From Candidatus Aquidulcis frankliniae (GTDB lineage: Bacteria; Chloroflexota; Limnocylindria; Limnocylindrales; Limnocylindraceae): DNA of 18,647 nucleotides. Below, piece after piece: positions 1 through 7,932 of this stretch. Under the pieces are notes generated by a model. That model worked only from the letters and a program-made list of their open reading frames with translations, ran no database searches and was not told the origin of the DNA. The position numbers and the translations under genes are program-made. Positions within the stretch are counted from its first letter, which is position 1, and each line of letters begins with the position of its first letter. The stretch lies in the NCBI GenBank assembly GCA_009925905.1, contig RFPZ01000018.1, forward strand, positions 1-18,647, written 5' to 3'.

Positions 1-861
1 AAGGTGAGCGTGATGACGCACGCGTTCTTGTATGGCACGGCAACTTTTGAGGGAATTCGCGCCTACTGGAACGCGGACGAGCAGCAGCTCTATGCGCTAA
101 AGGTTACTGAGCACCTGGAGCGGCTCCGCTCCTCCTGCAAGATCATGCTTATGGACCCGCTCCCAGACGTGCAGGAGCTGCAGGGGATCGTGGTCGAGCT
201 CTTGAAACGCAACGCGTTTAGAGAGGACGTCTACGTTCGGCCGAGCGTCTACAAGAGCTCTCGGGCCATTGGGGTCAAGCTTCACGGCCTGGAGAACGAC
301 ATCTATGTCATCTCCGTTCCGTTCGGCGATTACATCGACACTGCTACGGGGATCCGCTGCGCAACCGTTGCCACACGCCGAACCTCTGACCTTGCCATCC
401 CAGCACGAGCGAAGGTCGTAGGAAACTACGTGAATAGCGCCTTCTCAAAGAGCGAGGCGGGGCTGAACGGGTTCGATGAGGCAATCGTGCTTACCGAGTC
501 GGGGAAGGTCTCCGAAGGTTCCGCCGAGAACCTCTTCATGGTGCGTGGCGGAAAGCTCGTTACCCCTGGCGTGAACGACGACATCTTGGAGGGGATCACA
601 CGGGCCGGCATCATCGAGATTGCCGCAGAGTTGGGTATCCCCGTGGTCGAGCGACAGATCGATCGAAGCGAGCTCTACATCGCTGATGAGATCTTCCTCG
701 TGGGAACTGGTGCCCAGGTCTCGCCCGTGATTGAGGTTGATCATCGATCCGTCGGTACGGGGAAGATTGGCGAGCTAACGAAGCGAATCCAAAGTCGCTA
801 CTTTGACGCCGTGCGGGGCAAGGTCCCCGCCTACAAGCACTGGCTTACGCCGATCTACTAA
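1..861 (+). CDS. ilvE: Branched-chain amino acid aminotransferase, 5' truncated by window edge
   Basis: Class IV PLP-dependent aminotransferase that transfers the amino group between branched-chain 2-oxo acids and glutamate, the last step of Ile, Val and Leu synthesis. The reading frame is open from base 1 (AAG, Lys), so the true start lies outside the window. The first visible residues, KVSVMTHAFLYGTATFEG, match the family's N-terminal SVxTHxLHYGxxxFEGxR block, so about 15-25 residues are probably missing. The PLP lysine is in RAKVVGNY (visible residue 138). The class IV signature follows as EAIVLTESGKVSEGSAENLF, then ITR and GTGAQVSPV, which bind the cofactor phosphate and substrate. D-amino acid aminotransferases and 4-amino-4-deoxychorismate lyases share the fold, but the YGTATFEGIRAYWN block and the full-length C-terminus favour IlvE. 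The gene ends TAA and converges on the LCP gene 13 bp away. Confidence 0.93.
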   Translation, partial: KVSVMTHAFLYGTATFEGIRAYWNADEQQLYALKVTEHLERLRSSCKIMLMDPLPDVQELQGIVVELLKRNAFREDVYVRPSVYKSSRAIGVKLHGLENDIYVISVPFGDYIDTATGIRCATVATRRTSDLAIPARAKVVGNYVNSAFSKSEAGLNGFDEAIVLTESGKVSEGSAENLFMVRGGKLVTPGVNDDILEGITRAGIIEIAAELGIPVVERQIDRSELYIADEIFLVGTGAQVSPVIEVDHRSVGTGKIGELTKRIQSRYFDAVRGKVPAYKHWLTPIY

Positions 862-863
862 GC

Positions 864-892
864 CCGATCAGCCCCTAGGGGGAGATGGTCGG
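864..892. terminator. Hairpin between convergent ilvE and LCP genes
   Basis: An outer 7-bp stem (864-870 with 886-892, one G-U pair) encloses a 4-bp CCCC/GGGG stem (872-875 with 879-882) with a TAG loop, separated by a small internal loop. It begins three bases after the ilvE stop and covers the stop codon of the minus-strand gene, which suits a shared bidirectional terminator. No T-run follows on either strand, so it is not a classical intrinsic terminator. Confidence 0.4.
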
Positions 893-2524
893 AACGTCGG
901 CTCCGGTGATGATCTCCACATCAACTGTGATAGTTGGGTCGTCGATCAACGTTGCCTTGAGGCCAAGAAGCTTCTCAAGCAGAGCCAGCGAAACGGGCAT
1001 TCGCTGTTCCGCTCCGTTGTACACAATGAATCTTGTCTTGAGCAGGCCGATCTCGCCCGGCGTAATTGCTGTCGGCGCAGATGCATCGAGGCCTGCACGG
1101 CTGAGCGCCGTGGCGAGAACGCCAGCCTCACCCTTTCTCCCCGTGCCGTTCAGCACCCAGATCCGTGCCGCTTCTCGGGCGATCGCGTCGGCTTCGCGTT
1201 CCTCCTTCGTAGGCTGCGCGCTGAACGCCTGCAGTACCGCGGCACGAATCTTGGCGACGTCGGGGGTAATGATGTAGCCACGACTGTCCGAACCGACCGT
1301 CTGGTACGTCGGTGGCGTAAAGACGAGGCTGCGAATGCTTCCAGTATCAATTTGAGCGATTAAATCCAGGAGTAGGGGTAGGTCTTGCTGTGGGAAATCG
1401 CTCTTTAGTGAATCCTTTAATGCCGCTGCAAGCGATGGCAAGTTCCTTGTAATCGCCGCCATGTCGCTTTGGGCCCGAATCGCAGAGATCACCTGCTGTT
1501 GTCGCGCTGCCCGATCAAAGTCGGAGCTACCGTGTCGCGATCGAGCAAAGATCAGGGCCTCTGCGCCGTCCATGGCGTGCACTCCGGCGAGGAGATGAAT
1601 TCTCGCGTATTTGCCGCCACCAATTGGGTATGAGTCATCTGCCACCGGGTTCCGTGCGGTGATGCGTACCCCATCAAGGGCGTCAACAATCTCTTGGAAG
1701 CCAGAGAAGTTCACCATGAGCGAGTAGTCAATGGTCATGCCGTAGAAGTTGCCGAGCATGTCGCGCAAGGCGGGCATTGGGCCATCTGGGAACACGTCGG
1801 GATGTCGGTTCGCCGAAGCGTAGTACGAGTTGATCTTGTTGCCATAGGTTGCCCCGTACAGCCGTTGGGCGTTTGCTGGGACGGGGAAGTCCACCGTGTC
1901 TCGGGGGATACTGAACATCGTGACCGTGCCGTTCACGGGGTCGACACTTGCAACGATCAGGGTGTCTGTATTGAAGGAGGTACTGTCTCCACGTTGATCG
2001 ATTCCTACGAGCAGCACGTTGAGACGCTCCTTACCGTCCCAGCGTGGCGCGGGAGTAGATCCAGGTGCCACGGTGCCGGACGAAAAGATTCCGCCGACAA
2101 GCTCCGATGCGGTGGCAACGTATCCGCCAAGGATCAGATGCAGCGAGAGCGCGGCAGCGAGTGAGAGGGAAAGGCCAGCAAACGAGGTTCCAATTGCGCG
2201 AGCCCCTCCATCGCGGCGCAGTGCCCAGCGCCATGCGTCGACGGCGGCGACGCCGCGCCACACCGCCAAGAGGATGTTTAGGATTCCAGCCGCACTTAGT
2301 CCGAACGGGGTGATGAGGAGTCCGACGAGCCCTGGCAGGCCATCGGCCGCGACGATGCCGCCGACGAGGGCCAGGATGAGGATAGGGGGCGCAAGGAAAA
2401 GGAGTGCCGCTCGCCACCGCCGTTCATAGAGGTGCCCGAACCCAGGTACCACGAGCGAAAAGACAGCCGCCGCGAAGGCTGAGCGTCGTGGAGTCTCCGT
2501 TGGTTGGGTCATAGCGAGAACCAT
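875..2524 (-). CDS. LytR-CpsA-Psr (LCP) family cell-wall glycopolymer transferase with multi-helix N-terminus and LytR_C domain
   Basis: LCP proteins move undecaprenyl-phosphate-linked glycopolymers onto peptidoglycan or other envelope acceptors outside the membrane. Here 549 residues divide into three parts. Residues about 15-145 hold four or five hydrophobic segments, beginning with a PGFGHLY motif like that of TM2-type small membrane modules. The LCP domain spans about 166-350, with LLVGID (D176), NTDT (D187), SIPRD (R208), the ARSRHG arginines (R328, R330) and DFDRAARQQQ (R338); these charged residues bind pyrophosphate and metal in the family. A LytR_C domain (about 450-547, starting IWVLNGTGRKGEAG) completes it. 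Most LCP proteins have a single N-terminal helix, so the membrane part is unusual. ATG at 2524 is preferred because GGTGAGG lies just upstream; the second ATG (2512) lacks a ribosome site. The gene is divergent from ileS. The acceptor polymer cannot be told from sequence. Confidence 0.9.
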   Translation of the reverse strand: MVLAMTQPTETPRRSAFAAAVFSLVVPGFGHLYERRWRAALLFLAPPILILALVGGIVAADGLPGLVGLLITPFGLSAAGILNILLAVWRGVAAVDAWRWALRRDGGARAIGTSFAGLSLSLAAALSLHLILGGYVATASELVGGIFSSGTVAPGSTPAPRWDGKERLNVLLVGIDQRGDSTSFNTDTLIVASVDPVNGTVTMFSIPRDTVDFPVPANAQRLYGATYGNKINSYYASANRHPDVFPDGPMPALRDMLGNFYGMTIDYSLMVNFSGFQEIVDALDGVRITARNPVADDSYPIGGGKYARIHLLAGVHAMDGAEALIFARSRHGSSDFDRAARQQQVISAIRAQSDMAAITRNLPSLAAALKDSLKSDFPQQDLPLLLDLIAQIDTGSIRSLVFTPPTYQTVGSDSRGYIITPDVAKIRAAVLQAFSAQPTKEEREADAIAREAARIWVLNGTGRKGEAGVLATALSRAGLDASAPTAITPGEIGLLKTRFIVYNGAEQRMPVSLALLEKLLGLKATLIDDPTITVDVEIITGADVPTISP

Positions 2525-2540
2525 ACCGCCTCACCGAGAA

Positions 2541-2591
2541 GGGGGATGCCCCCCGTTTGCCATGTCGGGGGTGGCGTGGCACGCTCCTCCC
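2541..2591 (+). promoter_or_regulatory. Possible ileS leader: two mutually exclusive GC-rich hairpins
   Basis: The 68-bp gap between the LCP gene and ileS holds GGGGG (2541-2545) next to CCCCCC (2549-2554), then a 25-base hairpin (2567-2591). In the second hairpin GGGGGTGGCGT pairs with ACGCTCCTCCC (one mismatch, two G-U pairs), ending one base before the ATG. The C-run can pair either with the first G-run or with GGGGG at 2567-2571, which would open the second hairpin. No Shine-Dalgarno stands near the ileS ATG. Function is inferred from structure only, and the transcript start is unknown. Confidence 0.3.
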
Positions 2592-2592
2592 A

Positions 2593-5500
2593 ATGTTCAA
2601 CCCTGTGGATTCGAAGCCTGACCTGATCAGCCTGGAGCACCAGATGCTGGCGCGTTGGCGCGCCGAGGGAACCTTTGACCGTCTCCGCGCACAGACATCC
2701 GGCGGGGAACCCTGGTCCTTCCTCGATGGTCCCATCACTGCGAACAATCCGATGGGCGTTCACCATGCCTGGGGCCGCACCTATAAGGATCTCTTCCAGC
2801 GCTTCCGCGCCTCCCTTGGCCACGAACTCCGCTGGCAACAAGGATTCGACTGTCAGGGTCTCTGGGTCGAAGTCAACGTTGAGAAAGAGCTGGGGCTCAC
2901 CTCAAAGCGCCAGATTGAAGAGCGCGGTCTCGCCGAATTCATTCGACTCTGCAAGCAGCGCGTGCTCACGTATGCCGCCCGACAAACCGAACAGTCCATT
3001 CGACTTGGGATGTGGATGGATTGGAACGATCCAGCGGACCTTTTGCGCCTGCGTGATGCACTCGGCGATGCTCCAGAGCAGCAAACTTCGATTAACGGTG
3101 CGGCTGGAGAGGTTCGTGGAACGCCAGAGGCACTTATCGGACAGCTCGGCTCGCCCGAGATTGGTGGCTCGTATTTCACATTCTCGGATGAGAACAACGA
3201 TCTGATCTGGAGTTTCCTCGCCGAATGCCACCGTCGCGGTTGGCTCTATAAGGGGAGCGACAGCATGCCATGGTGCACGCGGTGTGGCACCGGCATCAGC
3301 CAGCATGAGATGACCGAAGGGTATGCGGACCGAGACGACCCTTCGGCCTACTTCGGCTTCCCCCTTGTCGATCGACCTGGCGAAGAGCTCCTCGCATGGA
3401 CGACTACGCCGTGGACGATTCCAGCCAACGTCGCCGCTGCGGTAAACCCAACCCTCGCGTATGAACTGGTGGAATTTGACGGCCGCAAGATGTGGATCGG
3501 CGCTACGCGGCGTGTAGCTGCGCTTGGCGGTGGCGCGCCTCGCGCCAAAGTACTCGACACCAAGCAGGGGAGTGAGTTGGTTGGATGGCGTTATCGCGCC
3601 ACGTTTGACGCTGCGCCAGCGGTAGCGGAGGCGCTCGGCGCCGATGGTGCCGCGCACCGCGTCATTTCGTGGAGTGATGTTGGAGCAGAGGAGGGGACGA
3701 GCATCGTCCACATTGCCCCGGCCTGCGGAAGCGAAGACCACGCGCTCTGTGTCACTGAAGGACTGCCGATGATCGCGCCAATCGACGAGAGCGGCACCTA
3801 CCTGGACGGTTTCAATGACTTGACCGGCAAGGATTGGCTCGCTGTCGCTGATCTCGTCTTTGCAGCCCTTGAGCAGAGCGGAAGCCTCTTGCGCCGCGAG
3901 AAGATCACACACCGCTACCCGCACTGCTGGCGCTGCGCTACGCCGCTCGCCTTCCGACTCGTGGATGAGTGGTTCATCAGCATGGGCGCAACCTATGAGA
4001 AGCCACGCGAGCAACTGACCGCTGCAGAGAAGAAAGCGAGCCTCCGCTATCAGATCATGGATGTCGTTGATAACATCTCGTGGCTCCCTGAGTTCGGCCA
4101 CGATCGCGAGTTGGACTGGCTGCGCAACATGAGTGACTGGATGATCTCCAAGAAACGCTATTGGGGTCTTGCGCTTCCCATCTACGAGTGCGAAGGGTGC
4201 GGCGCAGTAGAGGTACTCGGGTCACGAGCTGAGCTTGAGCAGCGCGCCGTCGCCGGACTTGAAATGTTGGCGGGGCATAGCCCCCATCGTCCATACGTTG
4301 ACGAGGTTCGAATTGCGTGCAGCAAGTGTGGTGATGCTGTGCAGAGAGTCCCCGATGTGGGGAACCCGTGGCTCGATGCGGGGATCGTCTCGCTCTCAAC
4401 AATGCGGTATCGCAGCGACCCGGAATACTGGAAGCGCTGGTTCCCAGCAGATCTGATTACGGAGAGCTTCCCCGGCCAGTTCCGAAACTGGTTCTACTCG
4501 CTACTCGCGATGTCGACCGTCATGGTTGGCAGTGAACCAACGAAAACCGTATTCGGGTATGGACTCGTCTTTGCCGAAGACGGCCGCCAGATGCACAAGA
4601 GTTGGGGTAACTCCATTGAATTCGATGAGGCAGCTGATCGCATGGGGGCTGACGTCATGCGCTGGCTCTTCGCCGGGTCGCGTCCTGAAGAGAATGTGCA
4701 CTTTGGCTGGAGCGGCGCGGATGAGGCACGCCGCAAGCTCCTCGTCCTATGGAACGTCTACGCCTTCCACATTGGCTACGCCAACAGCGCGGCCTGGCGA
4801 CCTGGCGGCACGGCGCGCCCTGTGTCCGAGAGGAGCGCCATGGATCGATGGATCCTGAGCCGAACCGCAGATTTGGTAGCAACGGTGGAGGGGGCACTTC
4901 GGGGCTTCGACGCCCAGTCGGCCGTTGCCCGCTTGGAGGAGGGGATTGATGAGCTCTCCACCTGGTACCTCCGCCGGTCACGTGATCGCTTCGATCTTTC
5001 CGCTAGTGAGGCGGATCGAAACGATGCGTTTGCCACGTTGCACGAGTCTCTGCTGACCCTGCTGCAGGCCGCTGCACCGATTGCACCGATGCTCACGGAC
5101 GCAATGTATACGAACCTCGTCGCCGACGGCGCAACGGGGAGCATCCACTTACAGCCGTGGCCAGCGGCGCGGGTGAACGGCTGGCGCGACCTCGCCCTCG
5201 AGGATGCGATGCGCCGAGTTATTCGCGCCGCCGAACTCGGACGCTCCGTGCGCAGCGCCGTCGCCATGCGGACTCGACAGCCACTTGCGCTGGCGCGAGT
5301 TGTCTTCGCTGGCGATACACCAGATGAGGCGCTCCTCGCGATCCTTGCAGATGAGTTGAACGTGAAGCGGGTGGAACCGGTGACCGATGCCTCAGGACTC
5401 TTTGAGCGCAAGGTAAAGGTGCTCTTACCGAAGGTGGGCAAGCGACTTGGCGACAAGCTGCAGGCAGTGCTTGCCGCAGCGCGTTCTGGTTCTGTGGAGT

Positions 5501-5901
5501 TCCTAGCCGGCGGTGCTGTACGAATTGAGGGGTTGGAGTTTGCGCCAGATGAGATTGAGATTCAGGCAATCCCACGCGAGGGCGGTTTTGTGGCCGAAGC
5601 AGATGGTCTTGTTGTGGAACTTGACACTGCGTTGACGCCAGAACTTGTTGCGGAGGGCGATGTCCGAGAGCTCTCTCGCGCCGTGCAAGACTTGCGGAAG
5701 CGCGCTGGGCTGCAGATGGGTGATCCGATACGCCTCTACCTCCCAGATTCAGCGCAGTCACTCGCGCCGTATAGGGATTCACTCATGCAGAGCGTAGGTG
5801 CTCGATCAGTTGACTTTGGCACCACACCTGGTGACGAGACCGATGAGATTGAACTCTCGTTCGGCGTCACGGCTTTCTCTTTCCGCCGGTCAGCCGGATG
5901 A
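2593..5901 (+). CDS. ileS: Isoleucine--tRNA ligase (divergent class I type)
   Basis: Charges tRNA-Ile with isoleucine and edits mischarged valine. The 1102-residue product begins with the family's F-N-P-V start and carries the Rossmann signature as GVHH (residues 55-58, usually HIGH) and KMSKS as MHKSWGN (667-673), keeping the second lysine. The CP1 editing domain shows WTTTPWTIPAN and HIAPACGSEDHAL, with the conserved editing aspartate at D382. Cysteine pairs at 228/231, 445/448, 533/536 and 576/579 suggest zinc knuckles. The C-terminus has the anticodon-binding helices and a DELNVKRVEP/VRELSRAVQDLRKRAG tail typical of long IleRS. Residues about 147-191 look like an extra insert. ATG at 2593 is the first ATG in frame; TTG at 2557 is possible but would lie in the leader hairpin region. 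It overlaps lspA by 4 bp (ATGA). Confidence 0.95.
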   Translation: MFNPVDSKPDLISLEHQMLARWRAEGTFDRLRAQTSGGEPWSFLDGPITANNPMGVHHAWGRTYKDLFQRFRASLGHELRWQQGFDCQGLWVEVNVEKELGLTSKRQIEERGLAEFIRLCKQRVLTYAARQTEQSIRLGMWMDWNDPADLLRLRDALGDAPEQQTSINGAAGEVRGTPEALIGQLGSPEIGGSYFTFSDENNDLIWSFLAECHRRGWLYKGSDSMPWCTRCGTGISQHEMTEGYADRDDPSAYFGFPLVDRPGEELLAWTTTPWTIPANVAAAVNPTLAYELVEFDGRKMWIGATRRVAALGGGAPRAKVLDTKQGSELVGWRYRATFDAAPAVAEALGADGAAHRVISWSDVGAEEGTSIVHIAPACGSEDHALCVTEGLPMIAPIDESGTYLDGFNDLTGKDWLAVADLVFAALEQSGSLLRREKITHRYPHCWRCATPLAFRLVDEWFISMGATYEKPREQLTAAEKKASLRYQIMDVVDNISWLPEFGHDRELDWLRNMSDWMISKKRYWGLALPIYECEGCGAVEVLGSRAELEQRAVAGLEMLAGHSPHRPYVDEVRIACSKCGDAVQRVPDVGNPWLDAGIVSLSTMRYRSDPEYWKRWFPADLITESFPGQFRNWFYSLLAMSTVMVGSEPTKTVFGYGLVFAEDGRQMHKSWGNSIEFDEAADRMGADVMRWLFAGSRPEENVHFGWSGADEARRKLLVLWNVYAFHIGYANSAAWRPGGTARPVSERSAMDRWILSRTADLVATVEGALRGFDAQSAVARLEEGIDELSTWYLRRSRDRFDLSASEADRNDAFATLHESLLTLLQAAAPIAPMLTDAMYTNLVADGATGSIHLQPWPAARVNGWRDLALEDAMRRVIRAAELGRSVRSAVAMRTRQPLALARVVFAGDTPDEALLAILADELNVKRVEPVTDASGLFERKVKVLLPKVGKRLGDKLQAVLAAARSGSVEFLAGGAVRIEGLEFAPDEIEIQAIPREGGFVAEADGLVVELDTALTPELVAEGDVRELSRAVQDLRKRAGLQMGDPIRLYLPDSAQSLAPYRDSLMQSVGARSVDFGTTPGDETDEIELSFGVTAFSFRRSAG

Positions 5902-6368
5902 GGCGAGTCACCGTAGGGCTGATTGCACTTGGGGTCATCGCGGCAGATCGCGGATCTAAGATGCTGGTTGACGGCATGGATCTAGCGACCCCATACCAGC
6001 TGATCGGCTCGTACTTGCAGATCATTCGAGGCGAGAATCGCGGCGGTCTTTTCGGCATCGTGCAGGGGAGCGCCCCACTTCTTGCCGTACTGAGCATCGG
6101 GGTGATCGTTGCGCTGGTGATCTATCACGAGCGTGAGCGGATGCTCCAGGTAACACCACTCACGGTTGGGGTCGCCCTTCTTATCGGTGGAGCGATCGGC
6201 AATCTGATAGACCGTCTCGCTTTTGGCTACGTGCTTGATTTCATTGATATCGGATTTGGGAGCCTGCGATTCTGGACCTTCAATGTCGCCGATGCGGGGA
6301 TAAGCCTCGGAATCATGATCTTGCTCGTGGATACCCTGCGGCGCCCTCGTAGTACGGTGGCCTCATGA
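5898..6368 (+). CDS. lspA: Lipoprotein signal peptidase (signal peptidase II)
   Basis: Membrane aspartyl protease that cuts the signal peptide from diacylglyceryl-modified prolipoproteins. The 156-residue length is normal. Both catalytic aspartates are present: D114 in GYVLDFID and D132 in FNVADAGISLG. GNLIDR and the NxGxxF motif (as NRGGLFG) also match the family. Four hydrophobic stretches fit the usual four-helix topology: residues about 3-18, 55-75, 80-102 and 130-150. ATG at 5898 overlaps the ileS stop as ATGA and there is no good ribosome site, so translation is probably coupled. The ileS-lspA-rlu order is widespread in bacteria. Confidence 0.95.
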   Translation: MRRVTVGLIALGVIAADRGSKMLVDGMDLATPYQLIGSYLQIIRGENRGGLFGIVQGSAPLLAVLSIGVIVALVIYHERERMLQVTPLTVGVALLIGGAIGNLIDRLAFGYVLDFIDIGFGSLRFWTFNVADAGISLGIMILLVDTLRRPRSTVAS

Positions 6369-7309
6369 GTGAGGCACGCGAGCTCGATCTTCCAATTCCG
6401 CCAGAGGCGGCGCGACAACGTGCCGATCGGTTTGTTGCGGACCGTAGTGGCCTCTCACGGTCGTTTGTGCAACGTCTTATCTCAGAGGGTCACCTCACGA
6501 TGGACGGGCTGATCGTCCGGGCTAGCGCCACGCTGATCCCTGGGCAGACGCTTCACCTGGTGATCCCCCCGGTTAGTGAAACCACGCTGCTCGCTGAAGA
6601 TATTCCTCTCACCGTGGTCTATGAGGATGAAGACATTGTTGTAGTCAACAAGCCGGCGGGCCTGGTAGTGCATCCCGCGCCAGGACACGCCACTGGAACT
6701 CTCGTCAATGCGCTGCTTCACCATGTGGAAGAGTTGCCAGGAATCGCCGGAGTTGCACGGCCCGGGCTCGTGCATCGACTTGACAAAGACACCAGTGGGC
6801 TGCTGATCGTCGCGAAGGGCGATGTTGCGCAGCTGAGTTTGATGGCGCAACTGAAGGCACGGCGAATAAAGAAGACGTACCTGGCGCTTGTGCAGGGTTC
6901 GGTCGCGGCAGAGTTGGGTCGCATTGAAGCGCCCATCGGTCGAGACCCGAACGAGCGCAAGCGCATGGCGGTGGTGGCCGGTGGCCGCGAAGCGACGACC
7001 GGGTACCGAGTCCGAGAACGATTCCCCGGGTGGACGCTGCTTGAGGTGGACCTGATCACCGGTCGTACGCATCAGATTCGTGTGCACCTGACGGAGATTG
7101 GGCACCCGATCGCCGGTGACCCTACCTATGGAAATGGGACCAGTCGACGTGGGCCTGATGCAACAACGCGCCTCTTTCTGCACGCGTGGAAGATCGTCTT
7201 TGCCCACCCGCGAGATGGGCGCTTGATGCGGCTCGAGGCTGAGCTGCCTGCTGATCTGCAAGCGCCGCTTGATGCGCTACGGTTGCACTCCAGCAGAGGG
7301 GAGGGGTGA
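6365..7309 (+). CDS. rluD: RluA-family pseudouridine synthase, RluD-like
   Basis: Converts uridines in 23S rRNA (helix 69 in the case of RluD) to pseudouridine. Of 314 residues, about 18-66 form an S4 RNA-binding domain (RADRFVADRSGLSRSFVQRL). The catalytic domain follows, with the family signature HRLDKDTSGLLIVAK; D140 is the catalytic aspartate. Further family motifs are VVNKPAGLVVHP, KKTYLALV and TGRTHQIRVHL. The start ATG at 6365 overlaps the lspA stop (ATGA). S4-containing RluA proteins next to lspA are usually named RluD or YlyB; which uridines are modified cannot be decided from sequence. Confidence 0.92.
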   Translation: MSEARELDLPIPPEAARQRADRFVADRSGLSRSFVQRLISEGHLTMDGLIVRASATLIPGQTLHLVIPPVSETTLLAEDIPLTVVYEDEDIVVVNKPAGLVVHPAPGHATGTLVNALLHHVEELPGIAGVARPGLVHRLDKDTSGLLIVAKGDVAQLSLMAQLKARRIKKTYLALVQGSVAAELGRIEAPIGRDPNERKRMAVVAGGREATTGYRVRERFPGWTLLEVDLITGRTHQIRVHLTEIGHPIAGDPTYGNGTSRRGPDATTRLFLHAWKIVFAHPRDGRLMRLEAELPADLQAPLDALRLHSSRGEG

Positions 7310-7932
7310 TGGAGCCACAACGACGCGTCGGGGCACCAGGCGCCCAGGTGATCGTGATCTCAGGACCGAGCGGCGTGGGCAAAGACACCATCATCAATGA
7401 ACTTCGCCGCCGGCCGGTGGGCCAAACCTTCCACTACGTCGTCACCTGCACCACGCGACCGCCCCGCACGGGAGAAATGGATGGCGTGCACTATCACTTT
7501 CACAGTCGCGAATCGTTTGACGCCCTGAACGCCGCTGGCGAACTCCTGGAGGCGGCTACGGTGCACGATCGCTCCTATGGCACCCCACGCGACGAAGTTC
7601 GCGGGGCACTTTCCCGAGGGCAAGACGCACTTTGCAAGATTGATGTTCAGGGAGCGCGAAGCCTTCGAAAGGTCATCCCTGAAGCGATTCTGATCTTCGT
7701 CGCGCCCCCATCACCAGAGGCGCTCGCCGAACGCCTCGCGGGTCGCGGCACCGAGACAGCCGATGAACTGGTAACCCGCGCGCGAAATGCGATTACGGAG
7801 ATGGAACGGGCACAGGAGTATGACTATCTGGTGCTGAACGAGACTGGCTATCCCGAGGAGGCCGCAGCTCAGGTTGAGAAGATTGTCCTCGCCGAGCGTG
7901 CGAAGCACCCGGAGCGCCGGATTTCGGTGTGA
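7309..7932 (+). CDS. gmk: Guanylate kinase
   Basis: Phosphorylates GMP to GDP with ATP, feeding GTP and dGTP synthesis. The product has 207 residues, the usual size. The P-loop GPSGVGKDT is at residues 19-27. It is followed by the GMP-binding block TTRPPRTGEMDGVHYHF, by a lid region and by TEMERAQEYDYLVLN, as in the family. I take ATG at 7309, whose first base is shared with the stop of the upstream gene (TGATG), with AGAGGGG (7295-7301) seven bases before it. GTG at 7306 would add one residue and is equally possible. It overlaps priA by 4 bp. In many bacteria rpoZ follows gmk; there is no room for it here. Confidence 0.95.
   Translation: MEPQRRVGAPGAQVIVISGPSGVGKDTIINELRRRPVGQTFHYVVTCTTRPPRTGEMDGVHYHFHSRESFDALNAAGELLEAATVHDRSYGTPRDEVRGALSRGQDALCKIDVQGARSLRKVIPEAILIFVAPPSPEALAERLAGRGTETADELVTRARNAITEMERAQEYDYLVLNETGYPEEAAAQVEKIVLAERAKHPERRISV

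Noticed and set aside
1694..2429. Plus-strand open frames opposite the LCP gene
   Set aside because: They show no recognisable domain and are rich in Arg as expected for GC-rich antisense frames; the minus strand has clear LCP motifs.
2500..2528. Plus-strand promoter (TTGGTT, 17 bp, ATACCG) for ileS
   Set aside because: Both elements match consensus poorly, and such matches are expected by chance; I could not name a promoter for ileS.
2525..2592. T-box riboswitch for ileS
   Set aside because: The gap is too short for a T-box unless it extends into the LCP gene. GGTGGCGTGGCAC does not contain the UGGNACC core, and a TGGC bulge would not match the A73 discriminator of tRNA-Ile.
2902..4101. 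399-residue minus-strand open frame inside ileS
   Set aside because: Long but antisense to continuous, conserved IleRS sequence, with no domain likeness; a GC-rich shadow.
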